DNA from: Veillonella absiana
Lineage (GTDB): Bacteria; Bacillota; Negativicutes; Veillonellales; Veillonellaceae
Assembly: GCF_032970905.1 (NCBI RefSeq)
Contig: NZ_JAWJZA010000009.1
Direction: 5' to 3' (one strand)
DNA length: 64,000 bases
The stretch's first letter is position 1, and each line of letters starts with the position of its first letter. Positions 8,975-18,284 of this stretch are shown piece by piece. A model generated the notes under the pieces. That model was not told the origin of the DNA and made no database searches. It saw only the letters and a list, made by a program, of their open reading frames with translations. Both the position numbers and the translations under genes were made by a program.

Positions 8975-9125
8975 CATCATGATATTAAGAAGAATCGAAC
9001 TATAAAAAGTCCATTATATAAAAACAAAACTATGTGATTGATATCACATTTAAAATACCTTAATCTCTGCTGAATTAAGGAGTTTACTGAATTATATGAA
9101 ATTTTGAAAATCTATAGATTTCTTG

Positions 9126-9154
9126 TTGACAGAGATAAATGTCTGCTGTAGAAT
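9126..9154 (+). promoter_or_regulatory. Sigma-A promoter of the sulfate operon
   Basis: TTGACA at 9126-9131, a 17-nt spacer, and TAGAAT at 9149-9154. Start of transcription is predicted near 9161, at the beginning of the T-box leader. An inverted repeat CCTTAAT/ATTAAGG lies upstream at about 9057-9079 and could bind a regulator. Confidence 0.8.
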
Positions 9155-9160
9155 TACAAA

Positions 9161-9420
9161 CATCAAAACAACTACATGAATTTGAGAATGACGACGATCG
9201 AAATTAGTACTTTAATATCCGTTCTACAGAGAGATAAATCTAGGCTGGAAATTTATTGAATAGGAATTTTAGGAATGCATTCGTGAGTTAATCAGCAGAA
9301 CTAATAGTAGGCTGATTCGGAATCCTCCGTTATGGGATTATGAGCTAGATAGGTATCTAGGAACAGAGTGGAATCGCGGGACACTGCCTCTGAGGTGGGG
9401 TGGCCCTATTTTTTTTTACT
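9161..9420 (+). promoter_or_regulatory. T-box leader, cysteine specifier
   Basis: Leader RNA that senses uncharged tRNA-Cys and allows read-through into the sulfate operon. In order it shows the K-turn region GACGACGATC, the loop E box AGTA (about 9206), the AG bulge CAGAGAG (about 9229), the apical GGCTGGAAA, and the specifier segment GGAATGCATTC with TGC (Cys) at 9276-9278. The T-box core AGAGTGGAATCGCGG is at about 9365-9379. The TGGA in the core would pair with a UCCA acceptor end, as expected for tRNA-Cys with discriminator U. A GC-rich terminator and a run of nine T follow (9379-9417). The motif match is by eye. Confidence 0.85.
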
Positions 9421-9504
9421 CTTTTTTATTCCTACCTTAACAGTGTATATAGCGTATTGGTTTAATCCTTTAAAAATAATAGGTTAATGGAAAGGGGGAT
9501 ACAT

Positions 9505-10560
9505 ATGAATAACAAAAGATCTTCACATGTGAATGGTTGGTTACGACGTCACAGTAAGTCTATTATTATAGGCGCGCTATGTGTGGTGGCCGTGGCTGCC
9601 ATTGGTAATTACATAGTGAATGCTAGCTATCAAGAACGTCATAATATTTTGAATGTATCCTATGATCCGACTCGTGAATTATACACAGATTATAATCAAA
9701 AATTTGGTACCTATTGGGAAAATACTACAGGCGAAACATTAGAGTTTAGTCAATCCAATGGTGGTTCTGGTAAACAGGCACGAGCTGTTATGGAGGGACT
9801 AGATGCGGATGTGTTGAGTTTAGCACTCGCCTACGATGTGGATAAGGTAGCTAACACCGGACTCATCAATCAAGAATGGCGAGACCGATTTCCTAATCAG
9901 TCCGTACCATATACCTCGTTGGTAGTCTTTCTTGTGCGAAAGGATAATCCAAAGCATATTCAAGATTGGAATGATTTGGCTCATGATGATGTATCCATTG
10001 TCGTACCGAATCCTAAAACCTCTGGTGCTGCTCGGTGGATTTACTTGAGCGTTTGGGCCTATGGCAGAGAACGATATCAAGGTAATGAGGCGGACATTAA
10101 AACTTTCATCAAATCCGTCTATGGACATGTAAAGGTATTGGATTCTGGCTCACGTGATTCTACAACGAGTTTCGTAAATCGCAAACAAGGTGATGTATTG
10201 ATTGGTTGGGAAAACGAAGCACTGCTCATCATGCACGATTATCCTGGCGAATATGAAATGATAATTCCATCCATTACGATGCGAACCGATTTGCCAGTGG
10301 TGGTTGTAGATGAGGTGGTGGATCGCAAACACACCAGAGATATTGCACAAGGCTATATTCAATATCTCTACTCCGATGAGGGACAGCGGGTGATTGCAGA
10401 ACACAATTACCGTCCTATTAATCAAGATATTTTAAAAGAATATAATCAGAAATTCAAACCAGCTAATACTGTGACAATTGATAGTTTTGGTGGCTGGAGT
10501 GCAGCACAGCAAGTTCATTTTAGTGAAGGAGGGACATTTGATGAAATTTATGAATTGTAA
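9505..10560 (+). CDS. sbp: Sulfate ABC transporter substrate-binding protein
   Basis: Extracytoplasmic sulfate (or thiosulfate) receptor delivering to CysT/CysW. The start ATG at 9505 is chosen because AAAGGGGG precedes it; an earlier ATG at 9487 has no such site. The N-terminus has an RR pair followed by a hydrophobic helix (SIIIGALCVVAVAAIGNYIV), a signal anchor. Family signatures are LNVSYDPTRELYTDYNQKFG, GGSGKQARAVMEGLDADVL, the ligand-loop region SGAARW, and LIGWENEALL. Length 351 aa is usual. It is the first gene after the T-box leader and overlaps the start of cysT. Confidence 0.93.
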   Translation: MNNKRSSHVNGWLRRHSKSIIIGALCVVAVAAIGNYIVNASYQERHNILNVSYDPTRELYTDYNQKFGTYWENTTGETLEFSQSNGGSGKQARAVMEGLDADVLSLALAYDVDKVANTGLINQEWRDRFPNQSVPYTSLVVFLVRKDNPKHIQDWNDLAHDDVSIVVPNPKTSGAARWIYLSVWAYGRERYQGNEADIKTFIKSVYGHVKVLDSGSRDSTTSFVNRKQGDVLIGWENEALLIMHDYPGEYEMIIPSITMRTDLPVVVVDEVVDRKHTRDIAQGYIQYLYSDEGQRVIAEHNYRPINQDILKEYNQKFKPANTVTIDSFGGWSAAQQVHFSEGGTFDEIYEL

Positions 10561-11374
10561 CACATCAGTGATACCTGGATTTACCATCAGCCTGACGGTG
10601 TCCATGTTGTATCTATCCCTCATTGTATTGATTCCGGTGGCCATATTTTTAATTGATGCCACAGGCATGGGGCTGAATAAATTCATTGATACTATCGTCA
10701 GTGAACGCGTTATCCATGCTTATGTCATTACCTTCGGCACATCCTTGATTGCAGCCATAGTGAATGCCATTATGGGAACCATCTTAGCATGGGTGCTAGT
10801 GAGGTATCGGTTTCCAGGTCGGCGCATTATGGCGGGGCTCGTGGATCTACCTTTTGCATTGCCTACGGCGGTGGCGGGGATTGCCCTTACATCGTTATAT
10901 GCCGAGTCCGGTTGGTTTGGTCAATTCTTTTATTCCCTAGGCATCGAGACGGCCTTTTCTGAAATTGGCATTATCATTGCCTTGGTGTTTGTGGGCATAC
11001 CGTTTGTGACTCGGACGGTAGAACCGGTGCTCCATGAATTTGATGAACAATATGAGGAGGCGGCGTTGGTGATGGGCGCGAATGGTTGGAAACGATTCAC
11101 CTCTATCATTTTGCCAGAAATTTATCCATCTATTTTGTTGGGCGCAGGCTTGGCTTTTGCTAGAGGTGTGGGGGAATACGGTAGCGTCGTATTCATCTCT
11201 GGTAACTTACCTTTTAAAACAGAGATTGCGCCATTATTAATTATGAACCAACTAGAGGCTTATGATTATGATGCAGCGGTTGCCATTGCGTTGGTGCTGT
11301 TGGTGTTTTCGTTTCTTTCATTAGCGGCTATCAATTTGTATCAACGACATGTGTATCAGCTGCGAGGGGCCTGA
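10541..11374 (+). CDS. cysT: Sulfate ABC transporter permease CysT
   Basis: Inner-membrane permease, one half of the sulfate channel. The start ATG at 10541 lies inside the end of sbp after AGGAGGG, giving 277 aa with about six hydrophobic helices. The EAA loop is visible (EEAALVMGANGWKRFTSIIL). The terminal GVGEYGSVVFISGNLPFKTE matches the CysT family. Translationally coupled to sbp by overlap. Confidence 0.93.
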   Translation: MKFMNCNTSVIPGFTISLTVSMLYLSLIVLIPVAIFLIDATGMGLNKFIDTIVSERVIHAYVITFGTSLIAAIVNAIMGTILAWVLVRYRFPGRRIMAGLVDLPFALPTAVAGIALTSLYAESGWFGQFFYSLGIETAFSEIGIIIALVFVGIPFVTRTVEPVLHEFDEQYEEAALVMGANGWKRFTSIILPEIYPSILLGAGLAFARGVGEYGSVVFISGNLPFKTEIAPLLIMNQLEAYDYDAAVAIALVLLVFSFLSLAAINLYQRHVYQLRGA

Positions 11375-11477
11375 TAGGTGAAAGTTACGAAATGCATATG
11401 AATGGCAGTTACGCAGAACATTGATAATACACTAGTTTACATTAGTTTGATTGAGAAGGAATGAGAGGTGGTTACTC

Positions 11478-12290
11478 GTGAATGAACGCATGACAAAAAT
11501 AATTTTAATTACGATAGCCACGGTATTTTTAGCGGTTATGTTGGTGGCGCCCCTAGCCGTCGTTATGATAGAGGCGCTGAAACAAGGCGTAGCCGTGTAT
11601 TGGGCATCATTACAAGAACCTTATGCACAAAAGGCCATTTATCTCACCATATTCACGGTGGTTGTAGCGATAACGCTAAATTCTATATTTAGTATCTTAG
11701 CCGCATGGGCCATTACGAAATTTGATTTCAAAGGAAAAATCGTATTTGAATCCTTAATTCAATTGCCACTGGCTATATCCCCAGTCATTATCGGTTTGAT
11801 GTTGATCTTGATGTATGGTCGTCAGAGCCCACTGTACACGATATTGCGAGACTATGATATTTCCGTAGTGTTCTCCATCATCGGCGTCACCATTGCGGTC
11901 ATCTTTGTGACAATTCCTTTTATCGTACAAGAACTCGTTCCGTTGATGAAAGTCCAAAGCCGTAGCGAAGAAGAAGCGGCCACATTGATGGGGGCCAGTT
12001 GGTGGACCATATTTTGGAATGTAACATTCCCCAATATCCGATTTGCCCTCATGTATGGCATTGTCCTAGCTTCATCAAGGGCAATGGGCGAGTTCGGTGC
12101 TGTGTCAGTCATTTCTGGACATATTCGAGGGCGTACGAACACATTACCACTGCATGTGGAACTGTTATATAACGAATACAATTTTACGGCTGCCTTTGCA
12201 GTGGCATCGGTGCTAGTGATGGCATCCATTATCTTATTAATCATTAGAAATATATTAGAGTGGATTGGTGAAAGGAGGCTCCAAGAATGA
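11478..12290 (+). CDS. cysW: Sulfate ABC transporter permease CysW
   Basis: Second permease half. I prefer the GTG at 11478 (VNERMTKIILITIATVFLAV) because GAGGTGG sits 6 nt upstream; the frame is open from a TTG at 11451. About 270 aa with six membrane helices. The EAA loop EEEAATLMGASWWTIFWNVT and AMGEFGAVSVISGHIRGRT are typical of CysW. Its stop overlaps the cysA start (ATGA). The gap of about 100 bp after cysT contains a GTGAAAGT word and no terminator. Confidence 0.92.
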   Translation: MNERMTKIILITIATVFLAVMLVAPLAVVMIEALKQGVAVYWASLQEPYAQKAIYLTIFTVVVAITLNSIFSILAAWAITKFDFKGKIVFESLIQLPLAISPVIIGLMLILMYGRQSPLYTILRDYDISVVFSIIGVTIAVIFVTIPFIVQELVPLMKVQSRSEEEAATLMGASWWTIFWNVTFPNIRFALMYGIVLASSRAMGEFGAVSVISGHIRGRTNTLPLHVELLYNEYNFTAAFAVASVLVMASIILLIIRNILEWIGERRLQE

Positions 12291-13357
12291 GTTATGAAGT
12301 AGAATGTCGAGAACTCGTAAAATCTTATGGAGATTTTCTAGCCTCTAATCATATTAACTTTGGTATTGCACCAGGGCGCTTGGTAGGCATCCTTGGACCA
12401 AGTGGTAGTGGTAAAACAACTATGCTTCGCATGATTGCAGGCTTAGAAACACCCGATTCTGGGGATATCCTCATCGGCCGAAAACGTGTTAATGATGTAC
12501 CGCCTGGTGAGCGTGGCATCGGATTCGTATTCCAAAATTATGCGTTGTTCAAGCATATGACGGTGGCTGAAAATATCGCCTTTGGGATGAAACTAAAAAA
12601 TTATGATAGCAAAACGATTACTTCTCGTGTAGCCGACATGATAGATCTCATTGGATTATCTGCACAGGCGAATGCATACCCTATGAAATTATCTGGCGGT
12701 CAACGTCAACGGGTGGCCTTTGCTAGGGCTTTGGCACCGCAACCAGATCTATTATTATTAGACGAACCATTTGCCGCTATTGATGCTAAGGTTCGCAAGG
12801 ATTTGCGTCAATGGTTGCGGCAGACCATCTCTCAGTTGGGAATTACAAGTATTTTTGTGACCCATGACCAAGATGAAGCCGTTGAGGTGGCCGATGATAT
12901 TATCGTCATGAATAAAGGTCGCGTAGAGCAAATGGGAACGCCTACAGATATTTACCGTAATCCTAAAACTCCATTTGTAGCACAATTCATTGGTGAACAT
13001 GCGAAAGTGAGTAATGTCGCTAAATTTAGAGGCTTTCACCAAGAGGCGCATGCGAATAGGGAAGGAATCATACGGCCTGAGTTTATTGAACTGGCCAAGA
13101 AACAAAGTGAATTATCTATGCCGGTGTCAGCCGATAAAGGCATTGTGCGGGGCGTATATTTCAGAGGTCGCATGTTAGAGGTAGAAATCGACGTAGCTGG
13201 TGAACTGCTAAGAGGTACCTGGAGCTTAGATAAGGATCCTCTAACAGTTGGAGATGAGGTATACCTCTGTATTCATTATATTTGTGAATTTAATGACGAT
13301 GGCGCAACGATTCTCGAGAACAGTGCAAGGTCGGCAGATAATTATGTAATTATTTAG
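12287..13357 (+). CDS. cysA: Sulfate ABC transporter ATP-binding protein CysA
   Basis: Cytosolic ATPase driving sulfate import. Walker A GPSGSGKT at residues 37-44, Q-loop FVFQNYALF, signature LSGGQRQRVAFARAL, Walker B LLLLDEPFAAID, switch histidine in FVTHDQDEAVEVAD. The C-terminal regulatory domain (about residues 240-356) includes the IRPEFIEL segment. The start overlaps the cysW stop by 4 bp. Length 356 aa is normal. Confidence 0.95.
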   Translation: MSYEVECRELVKSYGDFLASNHINFGIAPGRLVGILGPSGSGKTTMLRMIAGLETPDSGDILIGRKRVNDVPPGERGIGFVFQNYALFKHMTVAENIAFGMKLKNYDSKTITSRVADMIDLIGLSAQANAYPMKLSGGQRQRVAFARALAPQPDLLLLDEPFAAIDAKVRKDLRQWLRQTISQLGITSIFVTHDQDEAVEVADDIIVMNKGRVEQMGTPTDIYRNPKTPFVAQFIGEHAKVSNVAKFRGFHQEAHANREGIIRPEFIELAKKQSELSMPVSADKGIVRGVYFRGRMLEVEIDVAGELLRGTWSLDKDPLTVGDEVYLCIHYICEFNDDGATILENSARSADNYVII

Positions 13358-13396
13358 ATAGATGCAGTGTAAGTATACATTGAGTAAGGACTGGAT

Positions 13397-15226
13397 ATGG
13401 AGATGAAACGATATATATGCGATGCCCTCATCATTGGGGGCGGTGCCGCTGGGTGTTATGCAGCAATTTCTCTGAGTCGATTAAACCCAGATATGAATAT
13501 CCTACTGGTGGATAAAGCACCCATAGAGCGTAGTGGTTGTCTAGCGGCTGGGGTCAACGCATTGAATGCGTATATTACAAAGGGTCAAACACCTCAAAAT
13601 TATGTGGACTATGCCATAAAGGATGGTCATGGTATCGTTCGACCAGATCTCCTGTTGACCATGAGCGAACGATTAAACCACGTCACCCAAGATATGGAAC
13701 AATTAGGTCTCGTCATTTTGAAAGATGAGCATGGTGACTATGTAGGCAGAGGCAATCGAAATATCAAAATTAATGGAGAAAATATAAAACCTATTTTAGC
13801 GAAGGCTGTGAGACAGGCTAAGAATATTCAAGTTTTGGAACGGGTGACGATGACGGATTATATGTTGGAACATAATCGCGTTATTGGCGCCGTCGGCATC
13901 AATATTGAGATGGATAGCCTTGTTGAGATTCACGCGAATGCTACGATTTGCTGTACTGGAGGTGCCTCTGGTCTCTATCGGCCAAATCAACCAGGCAGTT
14001 CCCGTCACACCATGTGGTACAGTCCATTTAATACGGGCGCTGGGTATGCTATGGGATTACGTGCTGGCGCGGAGATGACTACCTTTGAAATGCGATTTGT
14101 TGCACTTCGTTGCAAGGACACTATCGCACCAACTGGTACACTAGCACAAGGTGTTGGGGCCGAGCAAGTGAATGCCCTAGGCGAGCAATACCAATATAAA
14201 TATGGTAATACAACGTACGAGCGGGTCTATGCGGTAAATGCAGAGGTGATGGCCGGACATGGACCTTGTTATTTGCAAACTACCGGTATTGGGCAAGAGG
14301 CAGAGGATTCCTTGTTGAAAGCCTATCTAAACATGGCGCCTATGCAGTCCTTAAAGTGGATGGAAACGGGGCGAGGTCCTAATGAACAAGATGTTGAAAT
14401 CGAAGGTTCAGAACCATATATCGTAGGTGGTCATACAGCTAGCGGATATTGGATTCATACAGATAGATCCACTACCATTCCTGGACTCTATGCGGCTGGT
14501 GATGTAGCCGGTGGGGCCCCTCAGAAATATGTGACGGGTTGCTTTAGTGAAGGCGAAATTGTGGCAGAAACCGTGGCTCGTGACTTGGCAGCTCGTGGCA
14601 AAGAAAAAGGTGTTTTAAATCAGCATAGTACACAAGAACAAGGTTCTCTGCAACAAGGTGCAGAGAAAAAGAATTTGGGTGACGAGGTAATTGCTCAACA
14701 GGAACTTTCACCAGAAGGCGCCGCATTATATGGTGAATGTCAGCGCCTATTGAATACTAAAAACGCAGGTCTATATTCCATTGACGAATTAGAGGAAGCC
14801 ATGCAAACGGCGATGGACGCCCATGCAGGCGGTATCGGCACGGTATATCGATACACGGAACGCAGCTTGGATATGGCATTACGAGAAATAGACGGCATTG
14901 AATCTTTACTCAATCAAGTTGGCGCCGAAGATATGTACGGCGTGATGAAATACATGGAATTAAAAGATCGCTTGTTAGTATGTAAAACACTGATTGCTCA
15001 TTTGAAAGCGCGTAAAGAAACACGTTGGCCTGGATATGGTGAATATGTAGAATATCCTGAATTAAATGATGAATTCAATTGTTATATTAATTCGGTATAT
15101 CGTGATGGCGATATAGCCATTCTAAAACGACCGTTAGTTGAAGCGAATGGACAGCTATCAGCAAAAGGTGTAGATCAACTATCGGTAATAGGTGTAAATC
15201 ACCCATCGGTAAAAGGAGGGATATAA
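13397..15226 (+). CDS. aprA: Adenylylsulfate reductase alpha subunit, AprA-type flavoprotein
   Basis: FAD enzyme of the fumarate reductase/AprA family, predicted to reduce APS to sulfite plus AMP together with the adjacent ferredoxin-like AprB. The N-terminal dinucleotide motif is LIIGGGAAGCYAAI at about residues 10-23. The substrate-domain motif CTGGASGLYRPNQPG, the YMAM-like MAGHGPCYL, and GGHTASGYWIHTDRSTTIPG followed by GLYAAGDVAGG are present. 609 aa, with a lower-complexity Gln/Glu stretch at about 400-435. The gene lies between the sulfate importer and ATP sulfurylase and abuts aprB with no gap. The AprA assignment rests on family and context; another flavoprotein function is less likely. 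Confidence 0.88.
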   Translation: MEMKRYICDALIIGGGAAGCYAAISLSRLNPDMNILLVDKAPIERSGCLAAGVNALNAYITKGQTPQNYVDYAIKDGHGIVRPDLLLTMSERLNHVTQDMEQLGLVILKDEHGDYVGRGNRNIKINGENIKPILAKAVRQAKNIQVLERVTMTDYMLEHNRVIGAVGINIEMDSLVEIHANATICCTGGASGLYRPNQPGSSRHTMWYSPFNTGAGYAMGLRAGAEMTTFEMRFVALRCKDTIAPTGTLAQGVGAEQVNALGEQYQYKYGNTTYERVYAVNAEVMAGHGPCYLQTTGIGQEAEDSLLKAYLNMAPMQSLKWMETGRGPNEQDVEIEGSEPYIVGGHTASGYWIHTDRSTTIPGLYAAGDVAGGAPQKYVTGCFSEGEIVAETVARDLAARGKEKGVLNQHSTQEQGSLQQGAEKKNLGDEVIAQQELSPEGAALYGECQRLLNTKNAGLYSIDELEEAMQTAMDAHAGGIGTVYRYTERSLDMALREIDGIESLLNQVGAEDMYGVMKYMELKDRLLVCKTLIAHLKARKETRWPGYGEYVEYPELNDEFNCYINSVYRDGDIAILKRPLVEANGQLSAKGVDQLSVIGVNHPSVKGGI

Positions 15227-15535
15227 ATGATACATATTGATGAACAAACCTGTATTGGTTGCACAAAATGTACGAAAGTATGTCCCGGCAATTTACTAGT
15301 GATGAAGAATGGTAAATCGACTAGCCGTGAGCCTCGAGCCTGTTGGTCTTGTACGGCGTGTATCAAGGAATGCCCAGTGCAGGCCATTGCCCTCTATACA
15401 GGCGCTGATGCGGGTGGCAGAGGCGGTCTGTTATATGCCAAAGATAGTGGCGATATATTAACATGGACATTCCAATCTGTTGAGGGACAGACAAAGACGA
15501 TAGAAATACAAAAGAATCAATCAAATAACTATTGA
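15227..15535 (+). CDS. aprB: Adenylylsulfate reductase beta subunit, 2x[4Fe-4S] ferredoxin
   Basis: Electron-carrying partner of AprA. 102 aa with two cluster motifs, CIGCTKCTKVCP (residues about 9-20) and CWSCTACIKECP (about 41-52), then a short tail (TWTFQSVEGQTKTIEI). It is shorter than the AprB of sulfate-respiring bacteria, whose C-terminal tail wraps AprA. The start ATG directly follows the aprA stop. Confidence 0.9.
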   Translation: MIHIDEQTCIGCTKCTKVCPGNLLVMKNGKSTSREPRACWSCTACIKECPVQAIALYTGADAGGRGGLLYAKDSGDILTWTFQSVEGQTKTIEIQKNQSNNY

Positions 15536-15556
15536 TAGTTTGAAGGAGGTCATAGT

Positions 15557-16372
15557 ATGGCAAAAGGACAAATGGATCATCTTGATCAATTAGAAGCAGA
15601 AAGTATATTTATTCTCCGTGAAGCATATAAAAAATTAGGTAAATTAGGCATGTTGTGGTCCATCGGTAAGGATAGCACCGTGTTGTTGTGGTTGGCGAAA
15701 AAAGCCTTCTTTGGTCATTGCCCATTCCCATTTATCCACGTAGACACAAAACATAAAATCCCAGCCATGATTGAATATCGTGACAGAGTGGCGAAAGAAT
15801 TAGGCTTGGATTTAATTGTACATACGAACTGGAATGCCATTAATGCAGGCATGAGCCCAGATAAAGGGAGACTCGCTTGCTGTAAGGCGCTTAAAACAGA
15901 GGGCCTACAACAAGTGGTAAACCAATATGGTTTTGATGGTCTCATCGTTGGCGTTCGTCGTGACGAAGAAGGTTCTCGTTCCAAGGAACGTATATTCTCT
16001 GAACGTAAGAAAGATGATAGCTGGGATTATGTTAATCAACCGCCAGAACTTTGGAATCAATTTAAAACAGACTTTCCAAAAGGCAATCACATTCGTGTAC
16101 ATCCATTGTTAGCCTGGAGTGAACTCGACGTATGGGAATACATCCGTCGTGAAGAAATTCCTATCATTGATTTATACTTTGCCAAAGATGGACACCGTTA
16201 TCGTAGCCTTGGTTGCGAATGCTGCACAGGCCAAGTAGAGTCCAATGCGTCTACATTAGATGAAATCATTGAAGAATTGAAAAATACGACTGTCAGCGAA
16301 CGTGCTGGCCGTGCACAGGACCAAGAGGATTCCTATGCCATGCAAAAATTGCGTCGTGAAGGATACATGTAA
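15557..16372 (+). CDS. cysD: Sulfate adenylyltransferase subunit 2 (CysD)
   Basis: Catalytic subunit of ATP sulfurylase, making APS from sulfate and ATP, activated by the CysN GTPase. The PP-loop SIGKDS is at residues 35-40, followed by FIHVDTKHKIPAMIEYRD, GVRRDEEGSRSKERIFS and SLGCECCTGQVESNASTLDE, all typical of CysD. 271 aa, slightly shorter than E. coli CysD (302). AAGGAGG precedes the ATG. The stop region is duplicated in tandem (see repeat). Confidence 0.95.
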   Translation: MAKGQMDHLDQLEAESIFILREAYKKLGKLGMLWSIGKDSTVLLWLAKKAFFGHCPFPFIHVDTKHKIPAMIEYRDRVAKELGLDLIVHTNWNAINAGMSPDKGRLACCKALKTEGLQQVVNQYGFDGLIVGVRRDEEGSRSKERIFSERKKDDSWDYVNQPPELWNQFKTDFPKGNHIRVHPLLAWSELDVWEYIRREEIPIIDLYFAKDGHRYRSLGCECCTGQVESNASTLDEIIEELKNTTVSERAGRAQDQEDSYAMQKLRREGYM

Positions 16373-16398
16373 TATGTCGTGAAGGATACATGTAATAT
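16353..16398 (+). repeat. Tandem 23-bp duplication across the cysD stop
   Basis: Two perfect copies of a 23-bp unit beginning GTCGTGAAGGATACATG, at 16353-16375 and 16376-16398. The first copy holds the last codons and stop of cysD; the second is non-coding. Recent slippage duplication is the simplest cause. Confidence 0.95.
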
Positions 16399-16534
16399 AT
16401 CGCAATTATTATTGTCTGTTGGTAAACAACTGATATAGGCAGAATGCGATATGCATTGTAACTTTCACAGGCATACAAATGCACAAAATAGATGAATATA
16501 CATGAGTGAGAATAGTTAGGAATGTGATGATAAA

Positions 16535-18256
16535 ATGGCGAAAAAGAAACGAGATAATCTGAAAATAGTAGTAGTAGGTCACGTGGATCACGGTAAATCT
16601 ACGGTCATTGGCAAGTTGTTGTACGACACGAATTCACTACCTGAGGGGGCCGTTGAAAAGGTACGTCGTATTGCGAAGGAAACAGGTAAACCCTTTGAAT
16701 ATGCTTATTTGCTAGATGCCTTTGAAGAAGAACAAAAGCAAGGTATCACCATAGATAGCACACAAATTCAATTTTTCACGGATCAACGTGATTATGTCAT
16801 CATTGATGCACCAGGCCACAAAGAGTTCTTGAAAAATATGATTTCTGGTGCTGCTAATGCCAGTGCCGCATTGCTCATCATTGATGCGAAACAAGGTGTG
16901 CAAGAACAATCCAAACGCCATGCCTATATGTTGAGTTTGTTAGGTATTAAGAATGTGTACGTTGTCATCAATAAAATGGACCTCGTTGATTATGATGCGG
17001 CGACATATCATCGCGTGGCCAGTGAAATGAAAGAATTCATCACACCACTGGGTGTTACGCCATTACGATACATTCCAGTATCTGGTTTGGCAGGCGAAAA
17101 TATTGCTACTGCATCCGATAAAATGCCATGGTATACGGATCAACCATTATTGGTGGCTATGGATGAATTACCTGGGGAGCAGCAGGAAATCGATAAACCA
17201 CTTCGATTCCCAATTCAAGATGTGTATAAATTCGATAACCGTCGTATTATCGCTGGTCGTATTGAGGCTGGTAAATTAGCGGTAGGTGACGAAATCGTCA
17301 TCTGGCCAAGTGGTAAAAAAACACATATCTCCACATTGGCCTATTGGGCGCCTCGTGACCGTAAAAATAAGGGTTATGCTGGTCAATCTGTGGGTATTAC
17401 AGTGCGAGATGAATTCTTTAATAAACGTGGTGAACTGATTACGCTTGCTAGTGAACCGGCCCCACATATTTCCAACCGTTTACTCGTATCCTTGTTCTGG
17501 ATGGGTAAAACACCGCTCAAGGTGGGTAAAAAATACCGTTTGAAATTAGCGACCCAAGAGGTAGAGGTTGAGGTAGAAAGTATCAATAAGGTTATCGATG
17601 CATCCAGCCTTGATAGCAGTGATGATACCCTCAAGGAAATCAAATTGAACGACGTAGGAGAAGTGATTTTGCGTACGAAGGAAGAAATCGCCTTTGATAC
17701 ATTCCGTGAAAATCAGGGGACAGGTCGTTTTGTCATCGTCGATGGCTATGACGTAACCGGTGGTGGCATCGTCAATGCAGCAGAAAAATCTGTGGCAGAA
17801 ACCATTCAACCTGCCTTCGTCAAGGATGAGCTAGTGGCGCGTGGCGAGCTATTTGATGAATTCTATTACAATGTGGGCAATAATGAGGTGGCCAAATCCT
17901 CTAGCAATCATCAGGTCTATGCTGAGGGTGATGCCATTCCATTGACTGGTGAAAGCTACACCTACCCAGCGAACTTTGACGTACTCGTATTGCGTGACAA
18001 GGTATCCATTTTGATACGCGATGGTAAAGTCGATACCATTCAAGCCCTAGATGATTATAAATATACGGGGGCCCCACTCGTAAATGGTCGTGGTTTTGCC
18101 TTATATATCGCTAATCAAGAGGATTTACAAAATATGCTCGTATCCTATGATCAATTAGAATCTAGCGATTATCGTAAACGCGTTGAATTTGCCAATCGCT
18201 ATTACAGCTTTGGTCGTTTTAGAAAAGTAGTCTTTGATTTTGACTATATTATTTAA
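16535..18256 (+). CDS. cysN: Sulfate adenylyltransferase subunit 1 (CysN) with a C-terminal extension
   Basis: GTPase subunit that drives APS formation with CysD. G1 motif GHVDHGKST at residues 15-23, G3 DAPGHKEF, G4 NKMDLVD, then EF-Tu-like beta-barrel domains up to about residue 430. It is longer than ordinary CysN (about 475 aa) and lacks a second P-loop, so it is not a CysN-CysC fusion. The last about 140 residues (ELFDEFYYNVGNNEVAKSSS through VEFANRYYSFGRFRKVVFDF) are not a domain I recognise. A 160-bp gap from cysD contains no terminator. Confidence 0.93.
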   Translation: MAKKKRDNLKIVVVGHVDHGKSTVIGKLLYDTNSLPEGAVEKVRRIAKETGKPFEYAYLLDAFEEEQKQGITIDSTQIQFFTDQRDYVIIDAPGHKEFLKNMISGAANASAALLIIDAKQGVQEQSKRHAYMLSLLGIKNVYVVINKMDLVDYDAATYHRVASEMKEFITPLGVTPLRYIPVSGLAGENIATASDKMPWYTDQPLLVAMDELPGEQQEIDKPLRFPIQDVYKFDNRRIIAGRIEAGKLAVGDEIVIWPSGKKTHISTLAYWAPRDRKNKGYAGQSVGITVRDEFFNKRGELITLASEPAPHISNRLLVSLFWMGKTPLKVGKKYRLKLATQEVEVEVESINKVIDASSLDSSDDTLKEIKLNDVGEVILRTKEEIAFDTFRENQGTGRFVIVDGYDVTGGGIVNAAEKSVAETIQPAFVKDELVARGELFDEFYYNVGNNEVAKSSSNHQVYAEGDAIPLTGESYTYPANFDVLVLRDKVSILIRDGKVDTIQALDDYKYTGAPLVNGRGFALYIANQEDLQNMLVSYDQLESSDYRKRVEFANRYYSFGRFRKVVFDFDYII

Positions 18257-18284
18257 TGAATAGACATCTAAGGAGGATGTACAC

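Noticed and set aside
16535..18256. CysN-CysC (APS kinase) fusion
   Set aside because: No second P-loop or APS-kinase motif in the C-terminal extension.
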